Assembly: GCA_964019415.1 (NCBI GenBank)
Contig: OZ025888.1
Coordinates: 2,813,819-2,877,818, forward strand
Length of the DNA: 64,000 nt
Source of the DNA: Ianthella basta
Taxonomy: Eukaryota; Porifera; Demospongiae; Verongiida; Ianthellidae
Direction: 5' to 3'
The position numbers and the translations under genes were made by a program. The notes below the pieces were generated by a model. The model saw nothing but the letters and a program-made list of their open reading frames with translations, ran no database searches and was not told where the DNA came from. Shown piece after piece: positions 1 to 10,994 of this stretch; the first letter of the stretch is position 1; every line of letters begins with the position of its first letter.

Positions 1-368
1 TTAGCACCCCTACCACTTTATGTCGAGATGGGGTACAGCGTGCGACAGCTGGGAACGTTTGGGCGCGTTTCGTTGACGTTCGCGGGAGGAGTTCGCGAAC
101 AACGGTTGGGGCTCCTCTTTTGTATTGGCAGCATAGGAGTGTGCCCGGAAAACTGTATATCTTCTCCGTAAATCCACGATGGCGAACGGTCGTTCAGAGT
201 TTTTCGTCGCGCGCTCCTCGACAAGAGCTTCTTCGCGCACGTCGCCCCCCTTAGATCGAGACCGGGTGTGGCGTCCATAATCTGGGAAAGTTTGGTCTCA
301 ATTGGTGGCCGCTCGCGGGAGCACTTCGCGGACAACCGTTCTGCTCAATACCTCTTTATATATATAGA
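1..368. repeat. Direct repeat A, copy 1
   Basis: This stretch is repeated in the same orientation at about 1292-1664, from the TTAGCAC start to the TATATATAGA end, with scattered mismatches. Short reading frames run through both copies on both strands but are not conserved as a protein, so I treat it as non-coding. The copy may begin before the window. The ends are not TG/CA, so I do not call these LTRs. Confidence 0.75.
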
Positions 369-404
369 CTAGCGGACAGACCTGCCCTTCGTGCAGGTCT
401 CTCC

Positions 405-560
405 GCATGCTCGGCGTATGCCAGCTGGTCGGACACAGGCTGGTAATGCCATTGCTACTCAGGCCCCAGCTATATAGTAATGCACTGCATGCTCATGCAT
501 GCTCTGGCAAAGGATAGTACAGGCTTGCCTGGTGATGTCAGTGTGACCGACTTACCATGT
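405..560. repeat. Direct repeat B, copy 1
   Basis: A block of about 150 bp containing CCAGCTGGTCGGACACAGG is repeated in the same orientation at 893-1047. The two B copies flank the MITE at 621-842, and the two A copies flank both, giving the order A-B-MITE-B-A. Identity is unknown. Confidence 0.75.
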
Positions 561-620
561 CCATGCAGACTTTCTGCAATATAAAGACATATAATGTACA
601 AAGGAATGCAGCAAAATGTT

Positions 621-842
621 GGCAGATGTAGGGATGGTGAAAACGTATCCAAAGTCAGCACATGTTAATGACCTGGGTTTTGTATGGACCGGCCCTCCTC
701 CTTGTTGCATGGACCAACTGCCCCCCCCCCCCCCCCCCCCCCTCTTTGCATGGACCGGCCCTCCTCCTTGTTACTACGGTTTTTCCGCCAGGTGGTTTTG
801 CCATACCTTGCAGGTACGCACTGCACCATCCTTACATCTGCC
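621..842. mobile_element. MITE family M, copy 1
   Basis: The ends form inverted repeats of about 19 bp: GGCAGATGTAGGGATGGTG at the left and its near-complement at the right. The interior has two GGACCGGCCCTCCTCC boxes separated by a C run at about 720-742. Further copies lie at 57964-58144 and 59640-59875. No coding capacity is seen, so this is a non-autonomous inverted-repeat element of unknown superfamily. Similarity to the other copies continues past the right repeat to about 870 (TTTTTGGAGGAAACA), so the true ends may lie further out. Confidence 0.7.
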
Positions 843-892
843 CTTGTTTTTGGAGGAAACATTTTTACACACCCATAAGGGCGGGTCCCTAT

Positions 893-1047
893 GTGTGCTC
901 GGCATATGCCAGCTGGTCGGACACAGGCTGGTAATGCCATTGCTACTCAGGCCCCAGCTAGTAATGCACTGGCTGGTCATGCATGCTCTGGCAAAGGATA
1001 TATAGTTCAGGCTGGCCTGGTGATGTCAGTGTGACTGACCTACCATG
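893..1047. repeat. Direct repeat B, copy 2
   Basis: Second copy of repeat B (see 405-560), with a few substitutions and small indels. Confidence 0.75.
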
Positions 1048-1179
1048 TGTGCATGCAATTTACATGGAAGATCACAGTACACAAACAACGAGTAGTTGTA
1101 AGAAGCCGATGGTTTCTGTGTGAGACAACCCCCCTTTCCTTTTTCTCAGCTTCGGCATCGCGCTAGCTTGGGTGTAATC

Positions 1180-1664
1180 CTCGAACCTGCGCGAACGCCT
1201 AGGATACGGCATACTTTCTTCCAAGATCCAAGATGGCCGACGGTCGGTTCATCCTGGGTTATCGCCGCGCGCTCCTTGGTAGCAGCTTATGTTAGCACGT
1301 CTACTACCTTAGATTGATGTGAGGTACAGCGTGCCACGGCTGGGAACGTTTGGGCACGTTTCGTCGACGTTCGCAGGAGGAGTTCGCGAACAACGGTTGG
1401 GGTTCTTCTTTTGTATTGGCAGCATAGGAACGTGCGCGGAAAACCGTATATTTTCTCCGTAAATCAAAGATGGCGGACGGTCGTTTGGAGGTTTTCCGCC
1501 GCGCACTCCTCGGCAGGGACTTCTTCGCGCACGTCGCCCCCCTTAGATCGAGACCGGGTGTGGCGTCCATAATCTGGGAAAGTTTGGTCTCAATTGGTGG
1601 TCGCTCGCGGGAGCACTTCGCGGACAACCGTTCTGCTCATTACCTCTTTATATATATAGATTAG
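1180..1664. repeat. Direct repeat A, copy 2, with an extra 5' module
   Basis: The part from 1292 matches 1-368. The bases just before it (about 1225-1290) resemble an internal stretch of repeat A around 175-240 (CAAGATGGCCGACGGTCG versus ACGATGGCGAACGGTCG), so repeat A itself looks built from a shorter duplicated module. Confidence 0.65.
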
Positions 1665-1780
1665 TTATAACACCTCCTTGAGGGATGTCACTGATTTATA
1701 AGCACGAGGCCCGAGGGCGCAAAGCGCCCGAGGGGGGGGTGCTTATAAATCAGCGACATCCCGAAAAGGAGGTGTTATAA
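1665..1780. repeat. 116-bp near-perfect palindrome (foldback element)
   Basis: Both ends read TTATAACACCTCC inward on opposite strands. The arms pair almost completely through GGGATGTC / GACATCCC and CTTATAA / TTATAAG to a GC-rich centre around GGGCGCAAAGCGCCC. It directly abuts the end of repeat A. It may be a short MITE or foldback element; no target duplication is clear. Confidence 0.8.
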
Positions 1781-2932
1781 GTGATTTATTTGCCGAACAA
1801 AGGGAATCGTCGGCGAATGTTAATTAGTTTCTTGCCAAATAAGGAAAGCATTAGGGGAGCGCGGGCGAATCCAATGCATTTTTATTCATTACGAGAGCTA
1901 GCTAGCGAAGAGCCAAGCGAGTCAGGCAGAAACGTTGGTACACTACACCTCCGTAAACCTCTTCCTCTACGGAGGAGACGTCTTGCCCCGCTCCTGCAAC
2001 GCGATCGAAGGCGCCAACAAGACTTGGCTGGTGAATCGTGATCGGCGGAATGTGCGCCCTACGGCATTGGAGGCTGAGGGAGCCAAGCTGGCTCAGAGGA
2101 ATCTGACGGTGGGACAGCGCGATGGATTGGTGATCAGCTGCGTCGGAACTGACCGTGATCTGAGACTCTATGTTCGTTCGGTAGCTAGCTAGCTACGTAG
2201 CTACGTACTTGAGATGTCTTTCCGACCGGGTCCTCTCGTGCGGAAGAATCGGCCACTCATCGACGCACAAATTTCGTCGAATCGACAGCTGCAGTACGGT
2301 AGAACGGCAGTAACCAGCTTGCTCAGTGCTTCCAATAGGATGAAGCTTAAGATTTTTGTGCCCTTTTCCATGACTGAAACTACAGTGGCACCATAGATTT
2401 TCAAAACCCAATCATATTAATGGTCGGGTAGTGTAGAGTTACTGTATGCTTCATTGAACGGTTCTTGTGTTTTGATCTGAATGCATGCACTTGCATGTGA
2501 AGTGTTGTTGCTATTGATTGAATCACACTGAACCCGATTAGATATTTTCGTGAACCCAATTAGATATTCTTGCTCTCCAATAAGATATAATCGCTCTCCA
2601 ATAAGATATAATCGCTGTCTGATAACAAATTGTCACCTCTCACTGCAAGTAGCACTTTTATAGTCACTCAATAAACATAGCAACCACCTAGCAACGGCAA
2701 ATAAAATATAATATAAAATAACGTTTGGGGACTTTGGGCACCCTGTGGCACAGACCATTGGTAAGATGTCAATCTTAAGGGTCATTTAACGACTTTAAAT
2801 ATGACAGAATTTTTAATTAGGCCTTTGTTTACGTGCAAGGTGGCACCAAATTGCAAATATAAAATGCCATAGACCCATATCATTGCTATAGCACATTTAT
2901 ACTGATAGTGGGTGTTATAATTTTTTGACATT
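1781..2932. other. No supported gene; short tandem repeats
   Basis: Only short reading frames occur here, none recognisable. Notable items are alternating GTAGCTAGCTAGCTACGTAG at about 2181-2200 and degenerate tandem units built on CCAATAAGATATAATCGCT at about 2535-2625. Confidence 0.5.
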
Positions 2933-5900
2933 TTGAAACAGCTCTTCTCAATCTTAGAATTCCAAGACAAAGGAGAAATAATGATCTGCGGTGACTTTAA
3001 CGCAAGGATTGGAGGCCTAAATGACAATGTAGGAGGTATAGCCCTTCCTCAGAGGGAAATTCTAGACACGGTCACTAACTCACATGGTAGGCAGTTGGTG
3101 GACTTCCTCAGAGATTGCGATATGGTGACACTCAACGGAAGGTTTTCACTGGAGATGGATAATTTCACAGTCCTCTCCACCCTTGGAAGATCGGTTGTAG
3201 ACTATGCGATAGTGCAATCTGGCTGTTTCAGTAATTACTGTAATTTTGAAGTAGGAACAATGCTCAATCTACTTGACAACTTAAACATCCCTATAGACTC
3301 CTCAATGCCAGATCACTCCCTACTAATGTGGGAATACTCACCAAAATATACTATGTTGTCAGAAAGTCATCAAAATTCAACACAAACATTGCAGGGTAAT
3401 GAAACAACTAACAATGTTCTACAGCCAAAATCTTTTCGTATTCAGAATGGGAGACATATTTTTAGGCCTGATAGTGATGGTGAAGAAAACATAGACAAAC
3501 TAATAAAAGAATTAGAAGACCTTGCCAATCAGAATATGGACATCTCAGACACTAGGCTACAGAATAACTATTCCTCATTCTACCACCTTATAGAAAGAGA
3601 ATTAATTCTCCAGCCACAAAACTCATTACAGATCCAGTAAGAAGCCATGGTGGAACTATGAACTTAATTTGCTCAGAAAGGAGGTCAGGCTATCACAAAA
3701 TGATTGGAACAGATCCAAAAATACTCCTGATAGAATGAGATTTTGGCTAAGGTACAGGGAAAAACAGCGTAAATTCAATCAATGCATTCGAAAGGCAAAA
3801 CGGAATTCCTCAGAGAAAAGCAAGATAACCTACTTTTGATGAAATCAACAAACACTAAAAAGTTCTGGCAGGAAATTGATAGCATAGCGATTACTAATGA
3901 ACACTCAAAACGAGATCCACCACAACAGATGTTAAAGCCAGATGGATCTCTGACTTCCAATATGGATGAGACACTACAAACTTGGTCGGACCATTTTCAT
4001 GCGCTGTTTAATCCTCCCCTAGAAAGGCTGGAAATTGAACAACATTCAGATGATACTGACAAGTACACAGAAGAGGCCAATCTAAACAGATTGATCACAA
4101 TTGAGGAGGTTCAGTCTGCAGTGATGCAACTAGAGGAGAGCAAGGCACCTGGACTTGATAAAATATGCCCTAGCATCTTAAGAGATGTTAAGATCATGCA
4201 ATACCTACAGAACCTGTATCAAACTTGCTTCAAGAATGGTGTGGTACCTCAATCATGGTTATATAGTACCATCCAGCCTATCTTTAAAGGCTCGGGTAGC
4301 AGACAGGATCCTAACAATTATAGAGGTATCACTTTACAATCATGTGTAGCAAAAGCTTTCTGCAAAATTCTGAATAATAGAATAACTGAATTTTTACAAG
4401 CTAATAATATCTTACATGAAGAACAGAATGGATTTCGTACTACACGCAGTTGTCAGGATCATATATACTCTCTATATTTCTTAATAGGAAGCTAAATAAC
4501 CTGGACACATACACTTGTTTTGTTGATTTTAAGAAAGCTTTTGATTCGATCCCTAGAGAACTATTGTGGCAAAAGCTCACCAAGATTGGCATCAGGGGCA
4601 AACTACTAACTTCTTTGAAGGCACTGTACACAAACCTGTATAGCTCAGTGAAAATTAAGAACAAATTATCTCCTCCCTTCGAAGTTGGCCGAGGTGTAAA
4701 GCAGGGATGCATACTCTCCCCTATCCTATTTAACATTTTTATTAATGATCTAATTGGGCGCCTAAAGAAAGCTGCAGAAAGTATTAGGATTAGAGACTGT
4801 AAGATAAATGCACTACTATTTGCAGATGACCTAGTCCTCATAGCAGAGAACCCAACTATGTTACAAAAATTACTAGATGATCTAAAAGAATGGTGCTTGG
4901 ATAATGGAATGTCCATTAACCCCAATAAAACTAAGATTATGCACTTTAGATATCCTAGGAAGAAAATCTGTCAGTTCCAGTTTACCTGTGGTGAAGTAAC
5001 AATTCAGTATACGGATTGCTACAAGTATCTAGGGGTAGATTTTTCAGAACACCTTAGCTGGGCTAAATCAGTAGAGAACATGGCCATATCAGCTAATAAT
5101 GCTGCTAGTCACCTAATTGCAAAGGCTACATCCAGTGGTGCTTTTGTGTATACTGTTTACAACCACCTATACAACACTTTAGTCTTACCCATTATTGAAT
5201 ACAGTAGTTTCATCTGGGGACTTAAGTCATTTGATCACATATCTAAAATCCAGAATAATCTCATGAGAAGTTTCTTGGGTGTAGGCAGAAATGCACCAAT
5301 TGCTGCTCTATTAAGGGAGATGGGATGGTTACCAATTGCAATTCTCACAAAAATATCATGCATTAGATTTTGGCTCAGACTCAGTAAAATGTCACAAACT
5401 AGACTTAATTATGCAATTTTCGCTGAATCATGTACTTTAGCTGAAAATGGTAAGAAAAACTGGGCTTTCTATATTAAAGCCTACCTACATGATCTTAGCA
5501 TAAATCTAGGCTTTAGTCCATCAATACATGACGAACGCTTCATTCAATACTACAAAGATGCAGCAACAAATCTGTATACACTAGAATGGCTACGGCAGAT
5601 ACAAATGGTTAGAGAAGCATCTGAAACAGGAGGTAGGCTAAATATCTATAGAAGGATAAAGGCCGATTTCCCAACCACAGAGAGATATGTAGCCTATATT
5701 AGGTCAGTAGGGGTGAGGAGGGTGCTGGCGGGTCTCCGGGTGGGTTGCCTCCCGCTCGCAGTGGAGACTGGCCACTACACTGGGGTCCCCCTCTGCCAGC
5801 GTTCTTGTAGGTTGTGTGATCGTGGGGAGGTGGAGGACCAGATTCACTTTTTAATTATTTGCCCCGCTTTCAACCAATTCAGATTGCAGCTTTTCAATCA

Positions 5901-6190
5901 ATGTAACTCACTATCATGCACATTCTTTCAACAGCCAATCACAAGCAAATTACATTTCATTTTAAGCTCCTACGACCATTCCATTGCAAACATACTTACC
6001 AAGATGTACACCCATAGGCAATCTCTTTTATTTAGCAACTAAAATCCACACTCCATGTATGTGTGACTCCCCCCCATCTTTACATCCTGTCTTTTCCTTT
6101 GTGACCAGTAAGCCAGTACTGGCTGTGCAGCCTCTGATTACATGCTGTTGTCACTTTAATAATAAGAACATATATAATAATTTAATATGA
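2933..6190 (+). mobile_element. 5'-truncated, broken LINE (endonuclease plus reverse transcriptase)
   Basis: This is a remnant of a non-LTR retrotransposon with an APE-type endonuclease. The endonuclease is missing its start: the first recognisable motif is MICGDFNARIGG at about 2980, and MPDHSLLMW near 3306 resembles the usual SDH motif. The reverse transcriptase shows YRGITLQSC near 4320, NGFRTTRSCQDH near 4430, GVKQGCILSPILFN near 4695 and FADDLVLI at about 4819. A zinc-knuckle-like CRLCDRGEVEDQIHFLIICP follows near 5810. The frame changes at least three times: near 3640, near 3800 and near 4480. The longest open stretch is 4450-6042. The tail at about 6150-6190 is AT-rich with AATAATAAG-like repeats. 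A 5' truncation plus scattered frameshifts is usual for an old dead LINE copy. I do not assign a clade. Confidence 0.85.
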
Positions 6191-6309
6191 AAATCCGGCA
6201 AATGCTCATGAAACTTCATAGGCAAGTGCAAGTGGTCGATGAGGCTGTGCACTCAGCAGGAATTAGTAATTAAAGATTCTGCTGTTCAATTAGAAGGCTG
6301 CAATTTAGT

Positions 6310-6400
6310 GTGACGTCATGGAATGGTGACGTTTTAGTGTGACGTCACGCAAACGTCACACCCTAGTCGATCAAAATATAGGGTTCGTTCGCGACGTCAC
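6310..6400. promoter_or_regulatory. Cluster of CRE-like TGACGTCA sites
   Basis: Within 90 bp there are GTGACGTCATGG, GTGACGTT, GTGACGTCACGC and CGACGTCACC. TGACGTCA is the CREB/ATF core. A cluster this tight could be an enhancer or the subterminal part of an element; similar sites occur at 10268, 25611, 26245 and 36797-36820. No gene clearly starts from here. Confidence 0.35.
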
Positions 6401-6427
6401 CTTTCACACCTCAAAGACCCCCTTGAA

Positions 6428-7472
6428 GTGGCTGGCAGGAAGAAAGGGGCAGGTGGTGGCCTAGGCATAACCAACCCCACTCAAGAAGCAGTCCACCATC
6501 ACAACACATCTCTGAAGGTGACTGCTCCCCTGGTTGCTCTCATTCTGCAACAGTCCAGTGTCTACTGTACTGACTCCGAGGACACCCTAAAACAAGCAAA
6601 GCTTAATGCCCGCAAGACTCGTCAGCAGCGGCTGACGAAAGATGCAGCGGAGCTCATGGAAAGATTACCAAATGACATGAGAAGAACCTTCTAAGCCTCC
6701 AGTGAGAAAGGAGCATCAAGATGGCTTTCCACCCTGCTTATAGCAGAGCATGGTTTCGCACTCCATAAGGAAGCTTTTCGAGATGCACTGTGGGTGGCGT
6801 CCCGCAGGCCTGCCCACAACCTGTGTATGTGGAAAGAACTTCTCTGTAGAACATGCCCTGAATTGTCCCTGTGGTGGCCTCCCCTCAATGAGGCACAATG
6901 AGTTGCAAAACATCACGGCCCAGTGCCTCACAGAGGTTTGCCATGGAGTTGGCATAGAACCTCATCTACAACCTCTGTCAGATGAGCCACTTCACCACAG
7001 CACTGCGAACAGGGATGATGGCGCCCGCCTCAACATTGTAGCTGACGTTTTTTGGGGAGGTAGAAGACAACGCGCATTCTTTGACGTGAGGGTGTTCAAC
7101 CCATTTGCGCAGAGTCACAGTAAGTCTACCCTTGCCCAGTGCTATAGAAAGAACGAACAAGAAAAAAAGAGGGTGTATGAAGAGAGAGTCAGAGAGGTCG
7201 AGCATGGCTCTTTTTCTGCATTGGTGTTTTCCACCTCGGGCGGAATGGGACCCATCGCTACTGTGGTGTATCGAAGACTTGCCTCAATGATCGCTGAGAG
7301 ACGGGATGAACCGTTCAGCCGAACCCTTTTTTGGCTGAGGTGCCAGCAAAGCTTTTCGCTGATGCGCTCAGCAATCGCATGCCTGCGTGGGGCCCGCTCA
7401 TCAAGGGGGAAGCCAGCAACGTGTGAAGCGATTGACTTGACCTGTGCTGAGGGTCGAGTCCCAGCCTTCTAA
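6428..7472 (+). pseudogene. C-terminal part of a LINE-like element with a restriction-like endonuclease (RLE-like) tail
   Basis: The visible protein has, in order, CVCGKNFSVEHALNC (C-x-C, then H-x3-C), RHNELQ, an acidic stretch ending in AFFDVRVFNP near 7075, and CYRKNEQEKKRVY. In R2-type non-LTR elements the C-terminal RLE domain has a CCHC cluster, an R/K-H-D/N motif, a catalytic PD...D/E pair and a downstream lysine, and this order matches. The upstream reverse transcriptase is not present next to it, so it is a fragment. Compared with a sister copy at 9171-9500, this copy is degraded, with about two breaks. A third relative lies on the minus strand at about 39190-39770. The RLE assignment rests on motif order only. 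Confidence 0.6.
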
Positions 7473-8464
7473 ATAATGACACTGACATGACTCCTACTTT
7501 ATTTGTTTACCCATACTTTCAATTTTTGCTTCAGCTACTCTTTTCTTATTCTTATTTCATCATAGAGGCAGTGTGCATGTGTGCCTGTAATTTTAATAAT
7601 ATCAATGGTTCTGTACTGCAAAAGGAAGAAAGGGCCAACGCGCACGCTTCTCTTTGGCACCCATTCTTAGGAACTGTGTTCAAGTGCCAAGGGAGCCTCG
7701 AAGTTTGGGGGTTACGGGAGCGTGAGAGTTTCCAGACGATTCTGAGTGCCTACGGCGTGAAGACAGCAAATCAGTGGGTACTGGGAAAACACACGGCCTT
7801 TGTGGAGGCAAAGCCTTGAGGAAGTGTTCCGAGAAACGATGCCGTAGTGCCAACAGCGTACTCTTCAACCATTAGTCAAATGTGGGACGTTTCCACCCAA
7901 ACGCGTAAGCGGTAAGCAGGAGAGCGCTCGCGCACAAGTTGGCCTGCCGTGAGTCAATGCGCTTGACTGGATGAAGGCTCTTCTGGGTTAACACTGTGCT
8001 GTGCTTGCCTGATTCGGTGAAAGAAATAAACCCCCATGCGGCTCATTGTGTATGTGCCTGTACACTACAGCTTTCCGTAGCATGTTTTGCACCATAGACT
8101 TTAGCTATCGTGGCATTTCACATGCATAAATATAGCCATATGCATTGATACCACACACTTCCAGTGTGTGTGCACCTTGCATTTCTTCACTTACCCACTG
8201 GAACACTCACCACTAAAGGCAATCTTTCTTACAAGTGCTCCATCACCACCACTGACTTCCACATTCACATATAAGGTATTTGTACAGAATCCTGCCAAAG
8301 GCAGGCTAGCACGCAGGTGCACAACTGCCAGCACTGACTGCCACATACAAATACATGTACAGCAAACATCACCATACACCTATAATGTCACATGCCCAAA
8401 TATTATAATATTAATATACAACCACTACATGCTACTATCCCATGGCACCCCTTCCATGACACCA
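7473..8464. other. No supported gene
   Basis: I see no recognisable coding sequence, RNA gene or strong repeat. A GCAGTGYGCATGTGTGCCT stretch near 7570 recurs near 16156 and 40515. Confidence 0.4.
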
Positions 8465-9170
8465 CTACCACCACCATGCACCATCATGACAGTGCAAGTT
8501 GCAATCTGCGCATGCAGTATATGTGCAAGTGCTACTAGGAATAAGACCACCAGTGCAAGTTGCCAAGGGTAATCACCCCGAGTGCAGGTAGAGTGTTTGT
8601 GCTATATACACACCACCACCACCACCACCACCACACAGTGCAAGTTGCAATCTGTGCATGCAGCATATGTGCCAGTGCTTCTATGAACAAGGCCACCAGC
8701 TAGTGCAAGTTGCCGAGAGTAACCACTCCAAGTGCAAGTAGAGTGTTTGTGCTAGTTGAAGGAAGGAAAAACACCACCAGCGCAAGTTGCTGAAGGTCAG
8801 GATGCAGCAACATTTATGCAACTTGCACTTGGGCACTATATGTGAACCGTGTTCTGCCCAAGTGCAAGTTGCGTATCTGTTGCTGCATCCTGCTCCAACT
8901 TGTGTCGTTCGACTAGCACCAACACTGTACTTGCATTCGATCGTGGTGCCCCACTGCATGCCAATTGATGCTGGTGCCGGTCCCCCTGACCTTCAGCAAC
9001 TTGCACTGGTGGTGTTTTTCCTTCCTTCAACTAGCGCAAACACTCTACTTGCACTCGGGATGGTTACTCTCGGCAACTTGCACTGGTGGCCTTAGAAGCA
9101 CTGGCGCATATACTGCATGTGCAGATTGCATTTTGCACTGTGTGGTGGTGGTGGTGGTGTATATATAGCA
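8465..9170. mobile_element. Long foldback element with 185-195 bp arms (GTGCAAGTTGC family)
   Basis: The left arm (about 8606-8800) runs from a CCA trinucleotide array through several GTGCAAGTTGC boxes to GCTGAAGGTCAGG. The right arm (about 8985-9170) is its inverse, ending in a GGT array and TATATATAG. An additional partial left arm precedes it at 8465-8605. The centre (8800-8985) again has opposed GCAAGTTGC boxes. There is no coding capacity. Diverged relatives occur at 9501-9830, 49075-49310 and 49600-49700. Confidence 0.8.
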
Positions 9171-9500
9171 CGACATGAGAAGAACCTTCCAAGCCTCCAG
9201 TGAGAAAGGAGCATCAAGATGGCTTTCCACCCTGCTTATAGCAGAGCATGGTTTCGCACTCCATAAGGAAGCTTTTCGAGATGCACTGTGCTTACGCTAT
9301 GGGTGGCGTCCCGCAGGCCTGCCCACAACCTGTGTATGTGGAAAGAACTTCTCTGTAGAACATGCCCTGAATTGTCCCTGTGGTGGCCTCCCCTCAATGA
9401 GGCACAATGAGTTGCAAAACATCACGGCCCAGTGCCTCACAGAGGTTTGCCATGGAGTTGGCATAGAACCTCATCTACAACCTCTGTCAGATGAGCCACT
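9171..9500 (+). pseudogene. Second copy of the RLE-like LINE tail, fused to a foldback arm
   Basis: The sequence from GACATGAGAAGAACC onward is nearly identical to 6677-6990 but starts abruptly at the end of the foldback right arm and stops abruptly at the start of another right arm at 9501. It keeps an open frame through FRDALCLRYGWRPAGLP and the CVCG...HALNC cluster. It is a captured fragment, not a gene. Confidence 0.75.
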
Positions 9501-9830
9501 TGACCTTCAGCAACTTGCACTTGTGATGTTTTTCCTTCCTTCAACTAGTGCAAACACTCTACTTGCACTCGGGATGGTTACTCTCGGCAACTTGCACTGG
9601 TGGCCTTAGAAGCACTGGCGCATATACTGCATGTGCAGATTGCAATTTGCACTGTGTGGTGGTGGTGGTGGTGTATATATAGCATGACATGAGAAGAATC
9701 TTCCAAGCCTCCAGTGAGAAAGGAGCATCAAGATGGTGGTGGTGGTGGTGTATATATAGCATGACATGAGAAGAACCTTCCAAGCCTCCAGTGAGAAAGT
9801 GTATATATAGCACAAACACTCTACCTGCTC
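9501..9830. repeat. Reiterated foldback arm plus LINE-fragment chimeras
   Basis: A second right arm (9501-9690) is followed by about 48 bp of the same LINE fragment, then a short arm tip with TATATATAGCA, then about 40 bp of the LINE fragment again, then another arm tip. Each repetition rejoins at the same junction, TATATAGCA to TGACATGAGAAG, with a shorter LINE piece each time. Confidence 0.75.
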
Positions 9831-9839
9831 TCGGGGTGG

Positions 9840-10700
9840 TTATTATATTTATATATATTTGCTTATATGCTTATATTTTGATTAATTGAAAACTTTCAGT
9901 ATGTCGCAGCACATGCGTGACGGATTGGGGTGCTTGCCAGAATCGCCTCAAGGGGTGGTAACAGACATCAAGAAACTGTACTAGGCCACCTTTTGAAATT
10001 GTGGAAGCAGTAAAATTGGGTGCAGAGTGGTTTCATCTGATAGAATCCTTGAATACGACTCACATGGGTGAGCGAATGAAGCTGTTACATTGCGTATCGC
10101 AAGACATGGAGACACTTGCCAAGATGTTGGCAAGCACCCCAAGGGCGGTATCAAATTATATCGAGCAAATGTGCCAGACCAGCTTTCGGGACATTGCAAA
10201 ATGGCGGCCAGAAGTGGGCTGGGGGACGAGACTAAGGTTGGCCACAATTCTGATTGCGCAACCCATTTATGACGTCACCGCGTAAGAATAATGCTACACA
10301 GTATGTTGCACGATGGCTGCAAGTGACCAGGAAAAGAGTAAGTTGGCAGTTTCTTACGTGTCATTCCTGCAGAAGGGGTGACCAGTTTGCATACCTTCTT
10401 CGTTATTCCTGCTATCTTCGCTTGCACGTAAAGAAGCTCCCTTTTTCTCCGCGGTCTACTCCTCAGCGACATAGGGGTAGGGGAGGGGTAGAATCAATTT
10501 TAGCGCTTTCAAATGGTGTGCAATGTATGCGGATACCTGCAAGCTCGAGCGAGAAAGAGAGGGTTGGCCTACAGTACAGAATATCTACAGTGTGTATGTG
10601 TATAAATTTGCTAGGCGCGTGCTTCCCAGACACAGTCACGTGATACGTGGCCACCGTCCTCTGGGCTCGCCCCAAATATCGAAGACTCCATGTCAGCCAT
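9840..10700. other. No supported gene; one solo element end
   Basis: An open frame at 10001-10285 (+) encodes 94 residues that I do not recognise. Within it, 10209-10239 reads GAAGTGGGCTGGGGGACGAG followed by ACTA, which resembles the right end of the inverted-repeat element at 10704-10862, so the frame overlaps a transposon end and is doubtful as a gene. Confidence 0.4.
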
Positions 10701-10703
10701 TTT

Positions 10704-10862
10704 TATCTCGTTCCCAGCCCCACTTCCGCAAACATGGCTGCGGGGCAGTAGCCATGTTTGTAGCCTCGTCCCCAGGCTGTCCGCAATAATTAGCGTGGGC
10801 GGAAGGACGGCCTGGGGACGAGGCTACCATGTTTGCAGAAGTGGGACTGGGGAACAAGACTA
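10704..10862. mobile_element. 159-bp foldback MITE
   Basis: The left end TATCTCGTTCCCAGCCCCAC and following bases pair with the right end, which closes in ACAAGACTA. A second nested inverted repeat (CCTCGTCCCCAGGC and GCCTGGGGACGAGG) lies inside. The ends resemble the TAGTCTCG ends of the larger elements at 25565, 31459 and 35351, but I find no matching target duplication. Confidence 0.7.
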
Positions 10863-10994
10863 ATCACAGGGTAGCAACGTAAACACTAATGCAATAGCTA
10901 ACAGTCCAACACTCCCACCTTCTATATATTATAAAAATAATTATAATATAATTACAGCTACAGTTGCAGTTGACAGCTTCCGCAATTAAAATAT

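Noticed and set aside
1-1664. LTR pair flanking 369-1291
   Set aside because: Repeats A are direct copies, but they lack TG/CA ends, a primer-binding site, a purine tract and a target duplication, and the interior is made of other repeats.
1935-2192. 85-codon frame as a gene
   Set aside because: No recognisable domain, no splice or promoter context, and it lies in repeat-rich DNA.
8590-8640. CRISPR-like array in the CCA / GTGCAAGTTGC repeats
   Set aside because: The repeats are arms of foldback elements in a eukaryotic genome, without spacers of regular length or cas genes.
10001-10285. 94-codon frame as a host exon
   Set aside because: It overlaps a transposon-end-like stretch and shows no recognisable domain.
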